Shown here: piece after piece, positions 34,491 to 44,154 of the stretch
Position numbering within the stretch: the first letter of the stretch is position 1
How the letters are laid out: every line of letters begins with the position of its first letter
From: Paenibacillus cremeus
GTDB lineage: Bacteria; Bacillota; Bacilli; Paenibacillales; NBRC-103111
Assembly: GCF_007786445.1 (NCBI RefSeq)
Contig: NZ_VNJI01000001.1
Coordinates: 186,001 to 250,000, forward strand
Direction: 5' to 3'
Length of the DNA stretch: 64,000 bases
Notes under the pieces: model-generated
The model's database searches: none
The model's input: the letters and a program-made list of their open reading frames with translations, nothing else
What the model was told of the DNA's origin: nothing
Program-made: the position numbers and the translations under genes

Positions 34491-36119
34491 TTAATTCGTT
34501 GTTTTAATCTCCGGATGCACTTCAGGCAGCGTTGGTGATTTCGGTGTTTCCGCCGGTTTGGTGGATGGTGCCGTGCTCGTTCCGCTTGTGCCGCTGCTTG
34601 ATGGCGCTTGCGTGGATGGGGGAGGTGCTGCTGCTCCGCCGCCGTTCGCAGGTGCACCGGTTGAACCGGCGCCTGCGCTGGAACCGGTAGTTCCGGTTCC
34701 GCCAGGCGTAGTTCCAGTAGAATTGCTATTGCCGCTCCCCGGCGAAGGGGTTGGCGTTGGATTAGTAGTTGTCGGTGTTGGTGACGGACTTGGTGTCCCG
34801 CCGCTGCCGGCCGGCTTCGCCGGCTCGCCGATTCCGCTAGTAGTGCCACTGTTCGTTGGTTCTTTGGACGGTGTGGTCGAAGGCTTCGTCGTGTCCGTCT
34901 TCGGTTTGTCCGTTTCCGTTTTGGTATCCGTCTTCGGATCGGTTGTTTTGGTTTCGGTCTTGGTCTCCGGCTTCGGTGTCGGCGCCGGTGTCGGCGGATT
35001 CAGCTTCCCTTTGGCCTTGAGCTCCGCCTGCTCCCGCAGGTAGTCCGGATGGTCGTACGAGCCGCCGGCATCGATCTTGTCAATGCCATCCCATACCCGG
35101 TTGGCTACCGCCTTGGTTGGATCGTCGTAGACGAGGAATGCGGACGGAAGTCTGCGCTCACCGTAACGGCTGGAAGGCTTCGTCAACACATTGCCTTGAA
35201 CCACGAGTTCAGACGAGGCGCCGCCGTCCAGATTGCCCGCGTTGATGACACCCTCCTCCAAGAACAGATCCTGTACTTCTTTCAACGTGGCGCCGACACT
35301 GTGCGATTGGCGACCATCGATAACGATGAAGATGACCGTTCCATCTGCTTTCTGTCCTACCGCTGTCCGAGGACCGCGTCCCCAACCGCCGTCACCGCTT
35401 GTAATGAGCGGCTTGCCATTGGCAATAAGACGCGGGTAGAACGATACTGCTTCGGAGATGCCCATCTCTCTCAGCTCAAAAATGTTATATTTCCCGATGA
35501 CCAGCGTACCGTTCTTCGTAAAACCGACAATGTGCTGGGCGATACTGCCGTCTTGGTCGGTATAAATGACATCGCCGCCGGAAATGACAGCACCAATCGC
35601 TGCAAATCCGTTCCCCAGTCCTTCAGGGTCATCAAAGCCGCCGCCGTTCACGCCGGCCACCGCTCCGGTCCGAGTGACCATCGACGAAATTTTCTCGCCC
35701 TCACCGGAATGAGAAGGGGTCATGACGCGGATCGTTTTCGGATCGTAGACCGTCATTTTCTTGCCCTTCCAGAATTGTCCCGAGATGTCCTCGACCTTGA
35801 TCAGCTCATCTACACTGCGATTTTTTCGCGTATCTTTGGAAATTTTAATTAGTCCGTTGTCTTGCTTCTCCAGTGCGGCATCCTCAATATCCTGCTGCAT
35901 CTTCGCAACGAGACGGTCACGTTCTTCGGCGCCGACAAAAATCCAGGCCCAGCTGCGATGCTGTGTCGTGATAACCGTTTGCGCCAGCCATTGCCGGATG
36001 TCGCCCCCCGGACCCGTTAGAAATAAGAAGCTGGAGGTCAGAAACGTGAGCAGCGCGACGATAAATAGCAATCGCTTCAGCTTGCCCCATTGCAGAATCG
36101 TTTGAAGGGAAAAATTCAA
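34491..36119 (-). CDS. Secreted phosphodiester glycosidase (NAGPA domain) with low-complexity tail
   Basis: A 542-residue protein. An N-terminal membrane anchor or signal (LLFIVALLTFLTSSFLFL) is followed by a catalytic phosphodiester glycosidase domain (about residues 125-340) with VNGGGFDDPEGLGN, GWGRGPRTAVGQ, FIVIDGRQS and NLDGGASSELV. Family members cleave phosphodiester-linked sugars such as GlcNAc-1-phosphate diesters. The last ~160 residues are Pro/Thr/Ser/Gly repeats (PTPAPTPKPETKTETKT onward), like a wall-spanning stalk. I chose TTG 36119, which has AGGAG 8 bases upstream; GTG 36128 lies inside that site. Confidence 0.85.
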   Translation of the reverse strand: MNFSLQTILQWGKLKRLLFIVALLTFLTSSFLFLTGPGGDIRQWLAQTVITTQHRSWAWIFVGAEERDRLVAKMQQDIEDAALEKQDNGLIKISKDTRKNRSVDELIKVEDISGQFWKGKKMTVYDPKTIRVMTPSHSGEGEKISSMVTRTGAVAGVNGGGFDDPEGLGNGFAAIGAVISGGDVIYTDQDGSIAQHIVGFTKNGTLVIGKYNIFELREMGISEAVSFYPRLIANGKPLITSGDGGWGRGPRTAVGQKADGTVIFIVIDGRQSHSVGATLKEVQDLFLEEGVINAGNLDGGASSELVVQGNVLTKPSSRYGERRLPSAFLVYDDPTKAVANRVWDGIDKIDAGGSYDHPDYLREQAELKAKGKLNPPTPAPTPKPETKTETKTTDPKTDTKTETDKPKTDTTKPSTTPSKEPTNSGTTSGIGEPAKPAGSGGTPSPSPTPTTTNPTPTPSPGSGNSNSTGTTPGGTGTTGSSAGAGSTGAPANGGGAAAPPPSTQAPSSSGTSGTSTAPSTKPAETPKSPTLPEVHPEIKTTN

Positions 36120-36267
36120 TGTAGTCACTCCTGTTTAGTAAGCCTTTATCCAATAAGAAAATGATGTCGAAATCTAGCAATATCTATCCCATTCTATCAT
36201 ATCGTGGACTCTTTTAACAGCGTAGCAAAGCTAGTAAGATACAGGTGAAACTGGTAGTGTAACCGCT

Positions 36268-36296
36268 TTGAGAACCCGGTATGGATCTGCTAAAAT
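36268..36296 (+). promoter_or_regulatory. Promoter for the small membrane protein and RluA-type gene
   Basis: TTGAGA (36268-36273), 17-bp spacer, extended -10 TGC-TAAAAT ending at 36296. Confidence 0.75.
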
Positions 36297-36332
36297 AGCA
36301 CTACGAATGAAAGTAGGTATGGGGGCGTAAGG

Positions 36333-36506
36333 GTGCTTAAACACTATAGTTTTTTTGGCGTCACGCTTGAAATGATCGCGGTGATGGGCTTGTTTTTCAT
36401 AGTGCTGCTGATCATTTGGCTTGCGGTGCGGAGAGAGGCGGTTCGCAGGCATTCAAGACTAAGCCGAACAGACCGATCCGTGGTTAAAAGGGGTTTGCGC
36501 AAATGA
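36333..36506 (+). CDS. Small single-pass membrane protein (57 residues)
   Basis: GTG start with GGGGG 7 bases upstream and a promoter 37 bases away. It begins VLKHYSFFGVTLEMIAV and has one transmembrane helix (about residues 12-33, MIAVMGLFFIVLLIIWLAV), then an Arg-rich cytoplasmic tail (RREAVRRHSRLSR). Its TGA overlaps the ATG of the pseudouridine synthase gene (ATGA), so the two are coupled. It is short enough to be missed by automatic calling. I do not recognise the family. Confidence 0.7.
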   Translation: MLKHYSFFGVTLEMIAVMGLFFIVLLIIWLAVRREAVRRHSRLSRTDRSVVKRGLRK

Positions 36507-37375
36507 AGGATGGGCGCCGCAAAGGCGAATGGCTGGAATGGAGTGCTTCCAATTCCATAGGGAGCTTGGAAGAGGCGGTCGCGCAGCTGCCGGCAGGCCG
36601 CTTCAGTGACAAATGGATTGCCAAATTGAAGCACACTGGCGGCATCGAATGGAAGGGCTCTCGTATTCGGCTCCGGTTATTCCCGGAAGAGCCGCTACAG
36701 TATATGCCGGAGTGGGCGGATATAGAAGTGTTGTATGAGGATGATTTTTGCCTGGTGGTGAACAAGCCCGCAGGGATGAAGGTACATCCGACGCAGGAAG
36801 GCGAATCGGGCACGCTGCTGCACGCGGTGCAGTGGCATTTGGAGGCGGACGGACAGCGGCTTCGTCCCCGGCATATTCACCGGCTGGATGAGGATACGAG
36901 TGGACCGGTGCTGCTGGCCAAGTGCGAATGGGCGCAAAGCCAATTAGATGCAGAGATGCGAGAAAAGCGGGTGGAGCGGATCTACCTCGCTTTTGTACAG
37001 GGCCGTGTGGAGAGCAGCAAGGGGACTGTCAATGCGCCCATCGGCCGAGATCGGCATCATGCGACGCGGCGGAGGGTATCTCAGACGGGCGATCCGTCAA
37101 TTACCCATTACGAGGTCGTGGACCGGCTGCGCAGCGCTACGCTTGTTCGTCTGCGGCTTGAGACCGGACGAACGCATCAGATTCGCGTCCACATGAGCTA
37201 TCTGGGGCATCCGCTGATCGGTGACGCCCTTTATGGAGGGCCGCTTCGCGGCATCCAAAGACAGGCATTGCATGGGGAGCGGCTAATTTTTCCCCACCCT
37301 TTCACCGGAGAGGGCATTCAAGTAGAAGCCCCTTGGCCGGAAGATTTCGCCGCGCTTTACGAGCAATTCAAATAA
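36503..37375 (+). CDS. RluA-family pseudouridine synthase
   Basis: A 290-residue enzyme. An S4-like N-terminal part is followed by VLYEDDFCLVVNKPAGMKVHP and the catalytic HRLDEDTSGPVLLAK with Asp129, then RIYLAFVQGRV and the C-terminal ETGRTHQIRVHMSYLGHPLIGDALYGG (given here as landmarks HQIRVHM and GHPLIGD). It isomerises uridines in 23S rRNA or tRNA; which site is unknown, as RluA, RluC, RluD and YhcT-type members share these motifs. The start overlaps the upstream small gene. Confidence 0.93.
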   Translation: MKDGRRKGEWLEWSASNSIGSLEEAVAQLPAGRFSDKWIAKLKHTGGIEWKGSRIRLRLFPEEPLQYMPEWADIEVLYEDDFCLVVNKPAGMKVHPTQEGESGTLLHAVQWHLEADGQRLRPRHIHRLDEDTSGPVLLAKCEWAQSQLDAEMREKRVERIYLAFVQGRVESSKGTVNAPIGRDRHHATRRRVSQTGDPSITHYEVVDRLRSATLVRLRLETGRTHQIRVHMSYLGHPLIGDALYGGPLRGIQRQALHGERLIFPHPFTGEGIQVEAPWPEDFAALYEQFK

Positions 37376-37460
37376 ATAGTAGTCATGCTCCTCCCTCAAG
37401 GCGCGTATAAATTGTAAAGACAAACGTGCTGATTATCTTTTTTTGGAGGGAGGAATCACA

Positions 37461-38537
37461 TTGACGACGGGGCAGAACGGCTTACGATTTGATATTTATG
37501 AACGCGTGCATTTGTCCGAGGGCGTGCTGGGGATTAAGGAGCTGGAAGGGGTAGAGCTTGTTCCTCATATTCAAGTGCTTCCGCAAGGAGAGCAGGCGGT
37601 GCTGCGAGGCAATTTATTGCTGTCCGGCACTTATATGGATGAACAGGAGCGGGAAGCTCAACGGCTGGAGCATTTAATCCCGGTGGAGATTACGCTTCCG
37701 ATGAACCGGGTGCAGCGGGTGGAAGATATTGCGGTGGAAATTGAAAATTTTGATGTGGACCTGCTGTCGAGTCGTAGCTTGAACGTTACCGGTGTGCTGT
37801 CACTGAACGGCCTCGAGGTCATCTCGGCGGCGGACAACGAAAGCTGGCGCGAAGCAGAAGAAGAGGTTGTGTTCGTCCATGAGGCCGGCGACCGGCGCTT
37901 CGTTCCCGAGCCTGAGTCTGAGCCTGTGGTGTATGCGTCTCCGCCGCTCGCTCAACAAGAACAAGCCCCCCAGCAGGCAGCGGATGAAATATTCGGCGAT
38001 TTGACGCTGCTTAGACAGGAGCAGGCCCAAGCGGCAGAGCCGCAGCAGGACTATCGATCGGAGCCGGTCATTAACGAGGAGCCTTCAATCCCGGTGAATG
38101 AGAACGCGGAGTTTATCATTGAACCATCCGTTCCCATTCAGGAAAATAAGGAAGTGCGCATCGGCCTCAGCAGCAAAAAGGTACCGGAAGATCCTCCGGA
38201 GGCCGTCGCTGCGCCTGCAGCCAAGTCCTTCGGGATCGCCTCGTTAATCAACTCGGCGGCTGCAAGAAGGGCGGATGCCCGCAGCCTGGAGGAGCTCGAT
38301 CCGGCCGCTGCCGCACAAGCCGCTGCCGAGCGGGTCGAGTGGAAAAACCTGCTGCTGAGCAGCAAAACGCAGGTCCAGGAGTTCAAACGGATGCGCCTTT
38401 GCATCGTGCAAAAAGAAGAGACGCTGGAATCCATTGCCAAGCGCTATGAGATGAACCCGAGGGAAATTGCGCTGTATAACCGACTGGGAGACAGCGGCGT
38501 CAGTCAAGGGCAAATCGTGCTTATCCCTAGATCCTAA
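37461..38537 (+). CDS. spoVID: SpoVID-like spore coat morphogenetic protein with C-terminal LysM
   Basis: A 358-residue protein. The N-terminal domain (LRFDIYERVHLSEG ... LRGNLLLSGTY) matches SpoVID, which encases the forespore with coat proteins. The middle is acidic and Gln/Glu/Pro-rich (QQEQAPQQAADEIFG). The C-terminus is a LysM module (CIVQKEETLESIAKRYEM ... IVLIPRS). The start is TTG 37461, 7 bases after GGAGGGAGG; a TTG at 37443 lies inside that site. The gene order hemL ... spoVID ... valS matches B. subtilis. Confidence 0.88.
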   Translation: MTTGQNGLRFDIYERVHLSEGVLGIKELEGVELVPHIQVLPQGEQAVLRGNLLLSGTYMDEQEREAQRLEHLIPVEITLPMNRVQRVEDIAVEIENFDVDLLSSRSLNVTGVLSLNGLEVISAADNESWREAEEEVVFVHEAGDRRFVPEPESEPVVYASPPLAQQEQAPQQAADEIFGDLTLLRQEQAQAAEPQQDYRSEPVINEEPSIPVNENAEFIIEPSVPIQENKEVRIGLSSKKVPEDPPEAVAAPAAKSFGIASLINSAAARRADARSLEELDPAAAAQAAAERVEWKNLLLSSKTQVQEFKRMRLCIVQKEETLESIAKRYEMNPREIALYNRLGDSGVSQGQIVLIPRS

Positions 38538-38555
38538 TCTGTTTTACCAAAAGAG

Positions 38556-38620
38556 ACCGCCGATGCGGGACCTTAGTTGACAAGCGCGTTTTGTCAACCG
38601 TCCCGCAGGGCGGTTTTTTG
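38556..38620 (+). terminator. Long compound terminator after spoVID
   Basis: Three nested helices: ACCGCC/GGCGGT, GCGGGAC/GTCCCGC and GTTGACAA/TTGTCAAC, then TTTTTT. One of the strongest hairpins in the window. Confidence 0.93.
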
Positions 38621-38629
38621 TTTTGCAGG

Positions 38630-38687
38630 CGTTTCGACAAACGATAGGTCGAATTTCCTATACTTTTGATAAATATTGGCATATAAT
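38630..38687 (+). promoter_or_regulatory. Probable H-NOX operon control region
   Basis: A TATAAT (38682-38687) lies 85 bases before the H-NOX gene; its -35 is not clear. Upstream, TTCGAC and GTCGAA form a 6-bp inverted repeat with a 9-base spacer, a possible operator. Confidence 0.4.
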
Positions 38688-38772
38688 TTACTCTTAATTA
38701 GATCATCTAGTGATACAGCTTAGCCTAGTACGACGAATCTCGTAAAGCTACGAAATGAAAGCGGGGATCGTG

Positions 38773-39318
38773 ATGAAGGGAATCGTATTTGCAACGTTTA
38801 TAGAAATGGTAGAAACCAAGTTTTCGCTGGCGATTGCCGACCGGATTATTCAGGACGCCGATCTGCCTTCCGGGGGCAGCTACACGGCGGTTGGCACGTA
38901 CAACCATAGGGAGATCATCCGTCTGGTCGCGGAGCTGCATGAACGGACAGGCATCCCGGTGGAGGATTTGATAAAAACCTTCGGCGAGTATATGTTCGGG
39001 CAGCTGGTCGAGATGTATCCGCAGTTTGTGGAGCGGAACAAGACTGCCTTTGATTTTTTGCGTCAAGTGGACAGCTATATTCATGTGGAGGTACGCAAGC
39101 TGTATCCCGATGCGGAGCTGCCTGGATTTGAGTATGAGGCGCCCGAGCCCCGTGTGCTGAAAATGACGTATCGCTCCTCCCGCCCCTTCGCCATTCTTGC
39201 GGAAGGTCTGATCCTGGGCTGTATCCGCCACTACGGGGAGAACATCTCGGTAGAGCGCCATGACCTCACAGACGGGTCTGGCACGGCGGCGACCTTTATT
39301 TTGACAGCATCGGAGTGA
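38773..39318 (+). CDS. H-NOX haem nitric oxide/oxygen sensor
   Basis: A 181-residue H-NOX (HNOB) protein starting MKGIVFATFIEMVE. The proximal haem ligand is His104, and the propionate-binding YxSxR is Tyr133-Ser135-Arg137, the same 29-residue spacing as in characterised H-NOX proteins. The distal pocket has no obvious Tyr at the oxygen-stabilising position that I could place, so NO sensing is likely but unproved. I chose ATG 38773 with GGGG 6 bases upstream; ATG 38755 has no site. The kinase gene starts 5 bases after its stop codon. Confidence 0.93.
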   Translation: MKGIVFATFIEMVETKFSLAIADRIIQDADLPSGGSYTAVGTYNHREIIRLVAELHERTGIPVEDLIKTFGEYMFGQLVEMYPQFVERNKTAFDFLRQVDSYIHVEVRKLYPDAELPGFEYEAPEPRVLKMTYRSSRPFAILAEGLILGCIRHYGENISVERHDLTDGSGTAATFILTASE

Positions 39319-39323
39319 ATGGG

Positions 39324-41024
39324 ATGAGTGAGATCGAACTGCTCCGCAGGCAGCTGGAACGGGAAAAGGCGGCGCGCAAGGAAGCGGAGAAAATTACCGA
39401 GGAAAAGACGCGGGAAATTTTTTATATGAATCAAGAGCTGCGGCAGCTGAACGATCACTTGGAAGAGATGGTGGGGGAGCGCACCGCCCAGCTGGAGAAA
39501 GCGCGTGATGAAGCGATTGAAGCGAATTTGATCAAAAGCCAGTTTCTCGCCAACATGAGCCATGAGCTGCGCACCCCGCTAAATGCTATCATCGGCTATA
39601 GCGAGATGCTCAAGGAAGATGCGGAGGATTTAGGCGAGCCGGCCTTCGTTGAAGATTTGCAAAAAATCAACACGTCGGGCAAGCATTTGCTGGCTCTTAT
39701 CAACGACATACTGGATCTTTCCAAGATCGAAGCCGGGAAAGTGGAGCTATATTATGAAGCGTGCGAGCTGGGCAGCTTAATCCAGGATGTGCTTACAACG
39801 GTCACTCCGCTAATCGAAGCCAATGGAAACCGACTGGAAGTGCAAGGTATGGACGGTGAGATGAGGACCGACATTACGAAGCTGCGGCAAATTTTGCTGA
39901 ACCTGCTGAGCAACGCCAGCAAATTTACCAAAGACGGGACGGTTACGTTAAGCGCCGTTCAGGAGATCAGGGAAGGCCGGTCGGGCATCGCGTTTTGCGT
40001 CAAGGACACGGGCATCGGGATGACGGAGGAGCAGATCGGCAAGCTGTTTCAAGCGTTCACCCAGGCGGATTCCTCCACGACGCGGAAGTACGGCGGCACC
40101 GGACTGGGGCTCGCTATCAGCCAGCGCTTCTGCCAGCTCATGGGCGGTCAGATATTGGTGGAGAGCGCGTTCGGTCAAGGCAGCACCTTTACCTGCTGGC
40201 TGCCCGTGCAGCCGTTGGCACTGGATGTGCCAGCGATGGGGAGCAGGACAGAGACGATGGAGGAAGGCCGGGCGACCGTGCTGGTCATCGACGACGAGAC
40301 TGCCGTGCTGCAGCTGATGCAGCATTATTTGGGCGGCGAAGGCTTGAACGTAGCGTTTGCCCAGAGCGGACAAGAGGGCCTGCGGCTGGCCAAAGAGCTT
40401 CGGCCCAGCGTCATCTGCCTCGACATCCTGATGCCAAGCATGGACGGATGGACGGTTCTGACCGCGCTGAAGAATGACCCGGAGCTGGCTGGCATTCCGG
40501 TGATTATCATTTCCATGACGGACAGCAAAAGCTTGGGCTATGCGCTCGGCGCCTCTGGCTTCCTCAACAAACCGGTGCAGAAGGACCAGCTGCTGGGTTT
40601 GCTCGACAGGCACATCACGAATCGCAGCGCCAGCACCGTGCTGGTCATCGAAGACGACGTCACGACCTGCGATATGATGACGAAGATGCTGAATAAAGAG
40701 GGCTATTCCGTTCAGCGGGCGGCCAATGGACGCATTGCGCTGGAGAGCGTGGCCCAGTCGGTGCCGCAGCTGATTTTGCTCGACCTGATGATGCCGGAGA
40801 TGGACGGGTTCCAATTTGTAGCGGAGCTGCGTAAATATGAAGCATGGCGCGAAATCCCGATCGTGGTGCTGACCGCCAAAACGATTACCGCGGAAGACTG
40901 GAGCCGGCTTAACGGCAAGGTGGAGAAAATCATTCAGAAGGGCTCGTTTGCCCGCGATGCGCTGCTGAATGATGTGCGCAGGTTTGTTGCGAGTTCAGCT
41001 AACAGCGGTACCGGCAGTATTTAA
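39324..41024 (+). CDS. H-NOX-associated hybrid histidine kinase with two receiver domains
   Basis: A 566-residue soluble kinase. Residues 1-65 are a coiled coil. HisKA has His80 in FLANMSHELRTPLNAI. The HATPase has an N box LLNLLSNASKF, DTGIGM and GGTGLGLAIS. Two receiver domains follow: the first (about 318-430) with DDE and Asp in LDILMPSMDG, the second (about 437-555) with EDD and Asp in LDLMMPEMDG. No membrane segment. This is the usual partner of H-NOX: the haem protein binds the kinase and changes autophosphorylation when NO binds. ATG 39324 follows GGAG by 8 bases. No output regulator is adjacent. Confidence 0.92.
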   Translation: MSEIELLRRQLEREKAARKEAEKITEEKTREIFYMNQELRQLNDHLEEMVGERTAQLEKARDEAIEANLIKSQFLANMSHELRTPLNAIIGYSEMLKEDAEDLGEPAFVEDLQKINTSGKHLLALINDILDLSKIEAGKVELYYEACELGSLIQDVLTTVTPLIEANGNRLEVQGMDGEMRTDITKLRQILLNLLSNASKFTKDGTVTLSAVQEIREGRSGIAFCVKDTGIGMTEEQIGKLFQAFTQADSSTTRKYGGTGLGLAISQRFCQLMGGQILVESAFGQGSTFTCWLPVQPLALDVPAMGSRTETMEEGRATVLVIDDETAVLQLMQHYLGGEGLNVAFAQSGQEGLRLAKELRPSVICLDILMPSMDGWTVLTALKNDPELAGIPVIIISMTDSKSLGYALGASGFLNKPVQKDQLLGLLDRHITNRSASTVLVIEDDVTTCDMMTKMLNKEGYSVQRAANGRIALESVAQSVPQLILLDLMMPEMDGFQFVAELRKYEAWREIPIVVLTAKTITAEDWSRLNGKVEKIIQKGSFARDALLNDVRRFVASSANSGTGSI

Positions 41025-41098
41025 CCCTTATTTTTCTTCATGAGCGAGTTTTAATTATCAAATGGTTGGCAATGCTTACAATATGGGTCATGTATATA

Positions 41099-41127
41099 TT
41101 GACTCTGACCGCAATGTTGTTTATCAT
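41099..41127 (+). promoter_or_regulatory. Promoter of the T-box-valS transcript
   Basis: TTGACT (41099-41104), 17-bp spacer, TATCAT (41122-41127). Transcription would start near 41134, at the head of the T-box leader. Confidence 0.75.
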
Positions 41128-41133
41128 AGATGC

Positions 41134-41434
41134 TAAGAAAAACGTGGATAGGGAATAGTAGGCAGTGAACCCTTCAGAGAGCGGAACCGGCAAGACGCTG
41201 GAAGGTCCCGCAGGATGTACCTGTCGAAGTCGCCCTGGAGTTGCCCGGTTGAAGCCCATTGCAATGATTGTCCGTTGTCAATTCAGGCGTTAGACCCGGC
41301 CGGTTGCAGCCGTTATCTGTTGAGCGCCGTAATTTCAAGTGGCCGGGAACATTCCTGTGCAGCGGATTTTACGGAATGAAGGTGGTACCACGGAAGCGAG
41401 AGCCTTTCGTCCTTTGCGGCGAAGGGCTTTTTTG
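41134..41434 (+). ncRNA. Valine T-box riboswitch
   Basis: A ~300-base leader with the conserved T-box GGTGGTACCACGG (41381-41393) whose central loop pairs with the tRNA 3' end. Stem I has an AGTA-box-like GAATAGTAGG (41153) and a specifier loop GAA-GTC-GCC. The GTC at 41229-41231 is a valine codon, agreeing with the downstream valS. The leader ends in an intrinsic terminator: CCTTTCGTC/GGCGAAGGG then TTTTTT (41400-41434), which overlaps the antiterminator side. Uncharged tRNA(Val) would favour read-through into valS-folC-murC. Confidence 0.93.
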
Positions 41435-41471
41435 TTTTTCTTAATGCAGAACGTAACTTTTGGAGGTAACG

Positions 41472-44147
41472 ATGATGGAAGAGACGAAACTAGCGACGGC
41501 GCCGGACACCTCGATGCCGACGACGTACGACCCGAAGGAAGCCGAGAAGAAATGGTACGATTATTGGCTGAACGGCCAGTTTTTTAAAGCAGGGCAGCGG
41601 CAGGATGCGAAGCCGTACACCATCGTGATTCCGCCCCCGAACGTCACCGGGATGCTGCACATCGGGCATGCGCTCGACTTTACGCTGCAAGATATTATGA
41701 TTCGCGCCAAGCGGATGCAGGGCTACGACGCGCTGTGGCTGCCGGGCTCCGACCATGCCGGGATCGCTACGCAGACGAAGGTGGAGCAGAAGCTTCGCGA
41801 AGAGGGCGTATCGCGCTATGATCTGGGCCGCGAGAAATTCCTCGAGAAGGTATGGGAGTGGAAAGAGCTGTATGCGGGCACGATCCACGAGCAATGGGCC
41901 AAAATGGGCTTCTCCCTCGATTATTCCCGCGAGCGCTTTACGCTGGATGAGGGGCTGTCCAAAGCGGTGCGCGAAGTGTTCGTCCGCCTGTATGAGAAGG
42001 GCTTGATCTACCGCGGCAAGCGTATCATCAACTGGGATCCGGCCGCACGCACGGCGCTTTCCGACATCGAAGTGGAATACAAAGAGGTTCAAGGCGCGCT
42101 CTACCACCTCAAATATCCAGTGAAAGATAGTGAGGAGTTTATCGTCGTCGCGACCACCCGTCCGGAAACGATGCTGGGGGATACGGCGGTTGCGGTGCAT
42201 CCGGAGGATGAGCGCTATAAGCATTTGATCGGCAAGACGCTCGTGCTTCCAATCATTGGCCGCGAAATTCCGATTATCGGCGATGAGTATGTAGAAAAAG
42301 AATTCGGCAGCGGCGCGGTAAAAATTACTCCGGCGCACGATCCGAACGACTTCGAGGTAGGCAGCCGTCATGATCTGCCGCAGGTGCTGGTTATGGATGA
42401 ATCCGGCACGATGAACGACAATGCGGGCAAATATCAAGGCCAAGACCGCTTCGATTGCCGCAAGAACATTGTGGCGGACATGAAGGAGCTGGGCGTGCTC
42501 ATCAAAATCGAGGAGCATGTTCACCAAGTCGGCCACAGCGAGCGCAGCGGCGCCGTTGTAGAGCCTTACTTGTCGACGCAGTGGTTCGTAGAGATGAAGC
42601 CGCTGGCTGATCGTGCGATCGAAGCGCAGAAGTCCGGTCAAGGCGTCAACTTCGTGCCGGACCGCTTTGAGAAAACGTACCTCAACTGGATCGAAAATGT
42701 ACGCGACTGGTGCATTTCCCGTCAGCTCTGGTGGGGACACCGGGTACCGGCTTGGTACTGCGGCGATTGCAGTGAGGTGATTGTTTCCCGCGAAGACGCA
42801 ACCGTATGTCCGAAGTGCGGCGGGACGCACCTGAACCAGGACGAAGACGTGCTTGATACATGGTTCAGCTCCGCGCTGTGGCCATTCTCCACACTCGGCT
42901 GGCCGGAACAAACGGATGACCTGAAGCGTTACTACCCGACCGATCTGCTTGTGACGGGCTACGATATTATCTATTTCTGGGTGGCTCGGATGATTTTCAC
43001 CGGCCTCGAGTTTACGGACCAAATGCCGTTCAAGGACGTGCTCATGCACGGCTTGGTGCGCGATTCCGAAGGCCGCAAAATGTCCAAATCGCTCGGCAAC
43101 GGCGTCGATCCGCTGGAAGTCATCGAGAAGTACGGCGCGGACGCAATGCGCTTCATGATCTCCACCAACTCTACACCGGGGCAGGATCTGCGCTTCCGTT
43201 GGGAGAAGGTCGAGCAGGCGCGCAACTTTGCCAACAAGATCTGGAACGCTTCGCGCTTTGCGCTGATGAATCTGGGCGATTTCCAAGCGTCCCAGATCGA
43301 TTTGAACGGTAAGCTGGGGACGGCGGACCGCTGGATTCTGCACCGCTTGAACGAGACTGTCCGCGACGTGACAAGGCTCATCGATGCCTATGAGTTCGGC
43401 GAGACCGGACGCCTCTTGTACAACTTCATCTGGGATGATCTGTGCGACTGGTACATCGAATTCAGCAAGCTGTCGCTGTATGGCACGGACGAAGCCGCGA
43501 AGAAAACGACGAAGTCTGTATTGGCCTACGTGCTTGACCGGACACAGCGCTTGATTCATCCGTTCATGCCGTTTATTTCGGAAGAAATTTGGCAGCATCT
43601 GCCGCATGAAGGCGAGACGATTACCTTGGCTTCGTGGCCTGTGTATGAAGCGCGCTTTGAAGCGGCGGAATCGGTCCGCGAGATGGAGCTGCTCATGGAT
43701 ATTATCCGGACGGTTCGCAACATTCGCGCCGAAGTGAACGTGCCGATGAGCAAGAAGGTTGAGCTTGAAGTGAAGCCGGCTGGCGATGAGATTCAAGCGA
43801 TTCTTAGCCGCAACGAAGAATACGTGAAGCGCTTCTGCAACACCTCCTCGCTGAAGATCGATGCAGGGATGACGGCGCCGGATAAGGCGATGACCGGCAT
43901 CGTAACTGGTGCGGAGCTTTATCTCCCACTGGCGGGGCTGATCGACATTGCCCAGGAAATAACGCGCTTGGAAAAAGAGCTGCAGACGCTGCACGGGGAA
44001 GTGGACCGGATCGAGAAGAAGCTGTCCAACCAAGGCTTTGTTGCGAAAGCGCCGGCGAAGGTCATCGAAGAAGAAAAAGCGAAGCTGGCCGATTACGCCG
44101 ACAAACGGGATAAGGTGCTTGCACGGATCGCCGAGCTGAAAGGGTGA
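41472..44147 (+). CDS. valS: Valyl-tRNA synthetase
   Basis: An 891-residue class I synthetase. HIGH is at 63-66 ([15 protein letters not shown]) and KMSKS at 536-540. The CP1 editing domain lies between them ([19 protein letters not shown]) and hydrolyses misacylated Thr. A zinc-type knuckle is near CGDC...CPKCGG. A C-terminal coiled coil ([19 protein letters not shown]) follows the anticodon domain. I chose ATG 41472; ATG 41475 is one codon later, GGAGG is 5 or 8 bases away. Controlled by the T-box leader. folC starts 7 bases after the stop codon. Confidence 0.97.
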   Translation: MMEETKLATAPDTSMPTTYDPKEAEKKWYDYWLNGQFFKAGQRQDAKPYTIVIPPPNVTGMLHIGHALDFTLQDIMIRAKRMQGYDALWLPGSDHAGIATQTKVEQKLREEGVSRYDLGREKFLEKVWEWKELYAGTIHEQWAKMGFSLDYSRERFTLDEGLSKAVREVFVRLYEKGLIYRGKRIINWDPAARTALSDIEVEYKEVQGALYHLKYPVKDSEEFIVVATTRPETMLGDTAVAVHPEDERYKHLIGKTLVLPIIGREIPIIGDEYVEKEFGSGAVKITPAHDPNDFEVGSRHDLPQVLVMDESGTMNDNAGKYQGQDRFDCRKNIVADMKELGVLIKIEEHVHQVGHSERSGAVVEPYLSTQWFVEMKPLADRAIEAQKSGQGVNFVPDRFEKTYLNWIENVRDWCISRQLWWGHRVPAWYCGDCSEVIVSREDATVCPKCGGTHLNQDEDVLDTWFSSALWPFSTLGWPEQTDDLKRYYPTDLLVTGYDIIYFWVARMIFTGLEFTDQMPFKDVLMHGLVRDSEGRKMSKSLGNGVDPLEVIEKYGADAMRFMISTNSTPGQDLRFRWEKVEQARNFANKIWNASRFALMNLGDFQASQIDLNGKLGTADRWILHRLNETVRDVTRLIDAYEFGETGRLLYNFIWDDLCDWYIEFSKLSLYGTDEAAKKTTKSVLAYVLDRTQRLIHPFMPFISEEIWQHLPHEGETITLASWPVYEARFEAAESVREMELLMDIIRTVRNIRAEVNVPMSKKVELEVKPAGDEIQAILSRNEEYVKRFCNTSSLKIDAGMTAPDKAMTGIVTGAELYLPLAGLIDIAQEITRLEKELQTLHGEVDRIEKKLSNQGFVAKAPAKVIEEEKAKLADYADKRDKVLARIAELKG

Positions 44148-44154
44148 GCAGGTC

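Noticed and set aside
34558-35043. 161-codon + frame opposite the glycosidase tail
   Set aside because: Complement of the Pro/Thr/Ser/Gly repeats, giving a Val/Gly repeat; no start signals.
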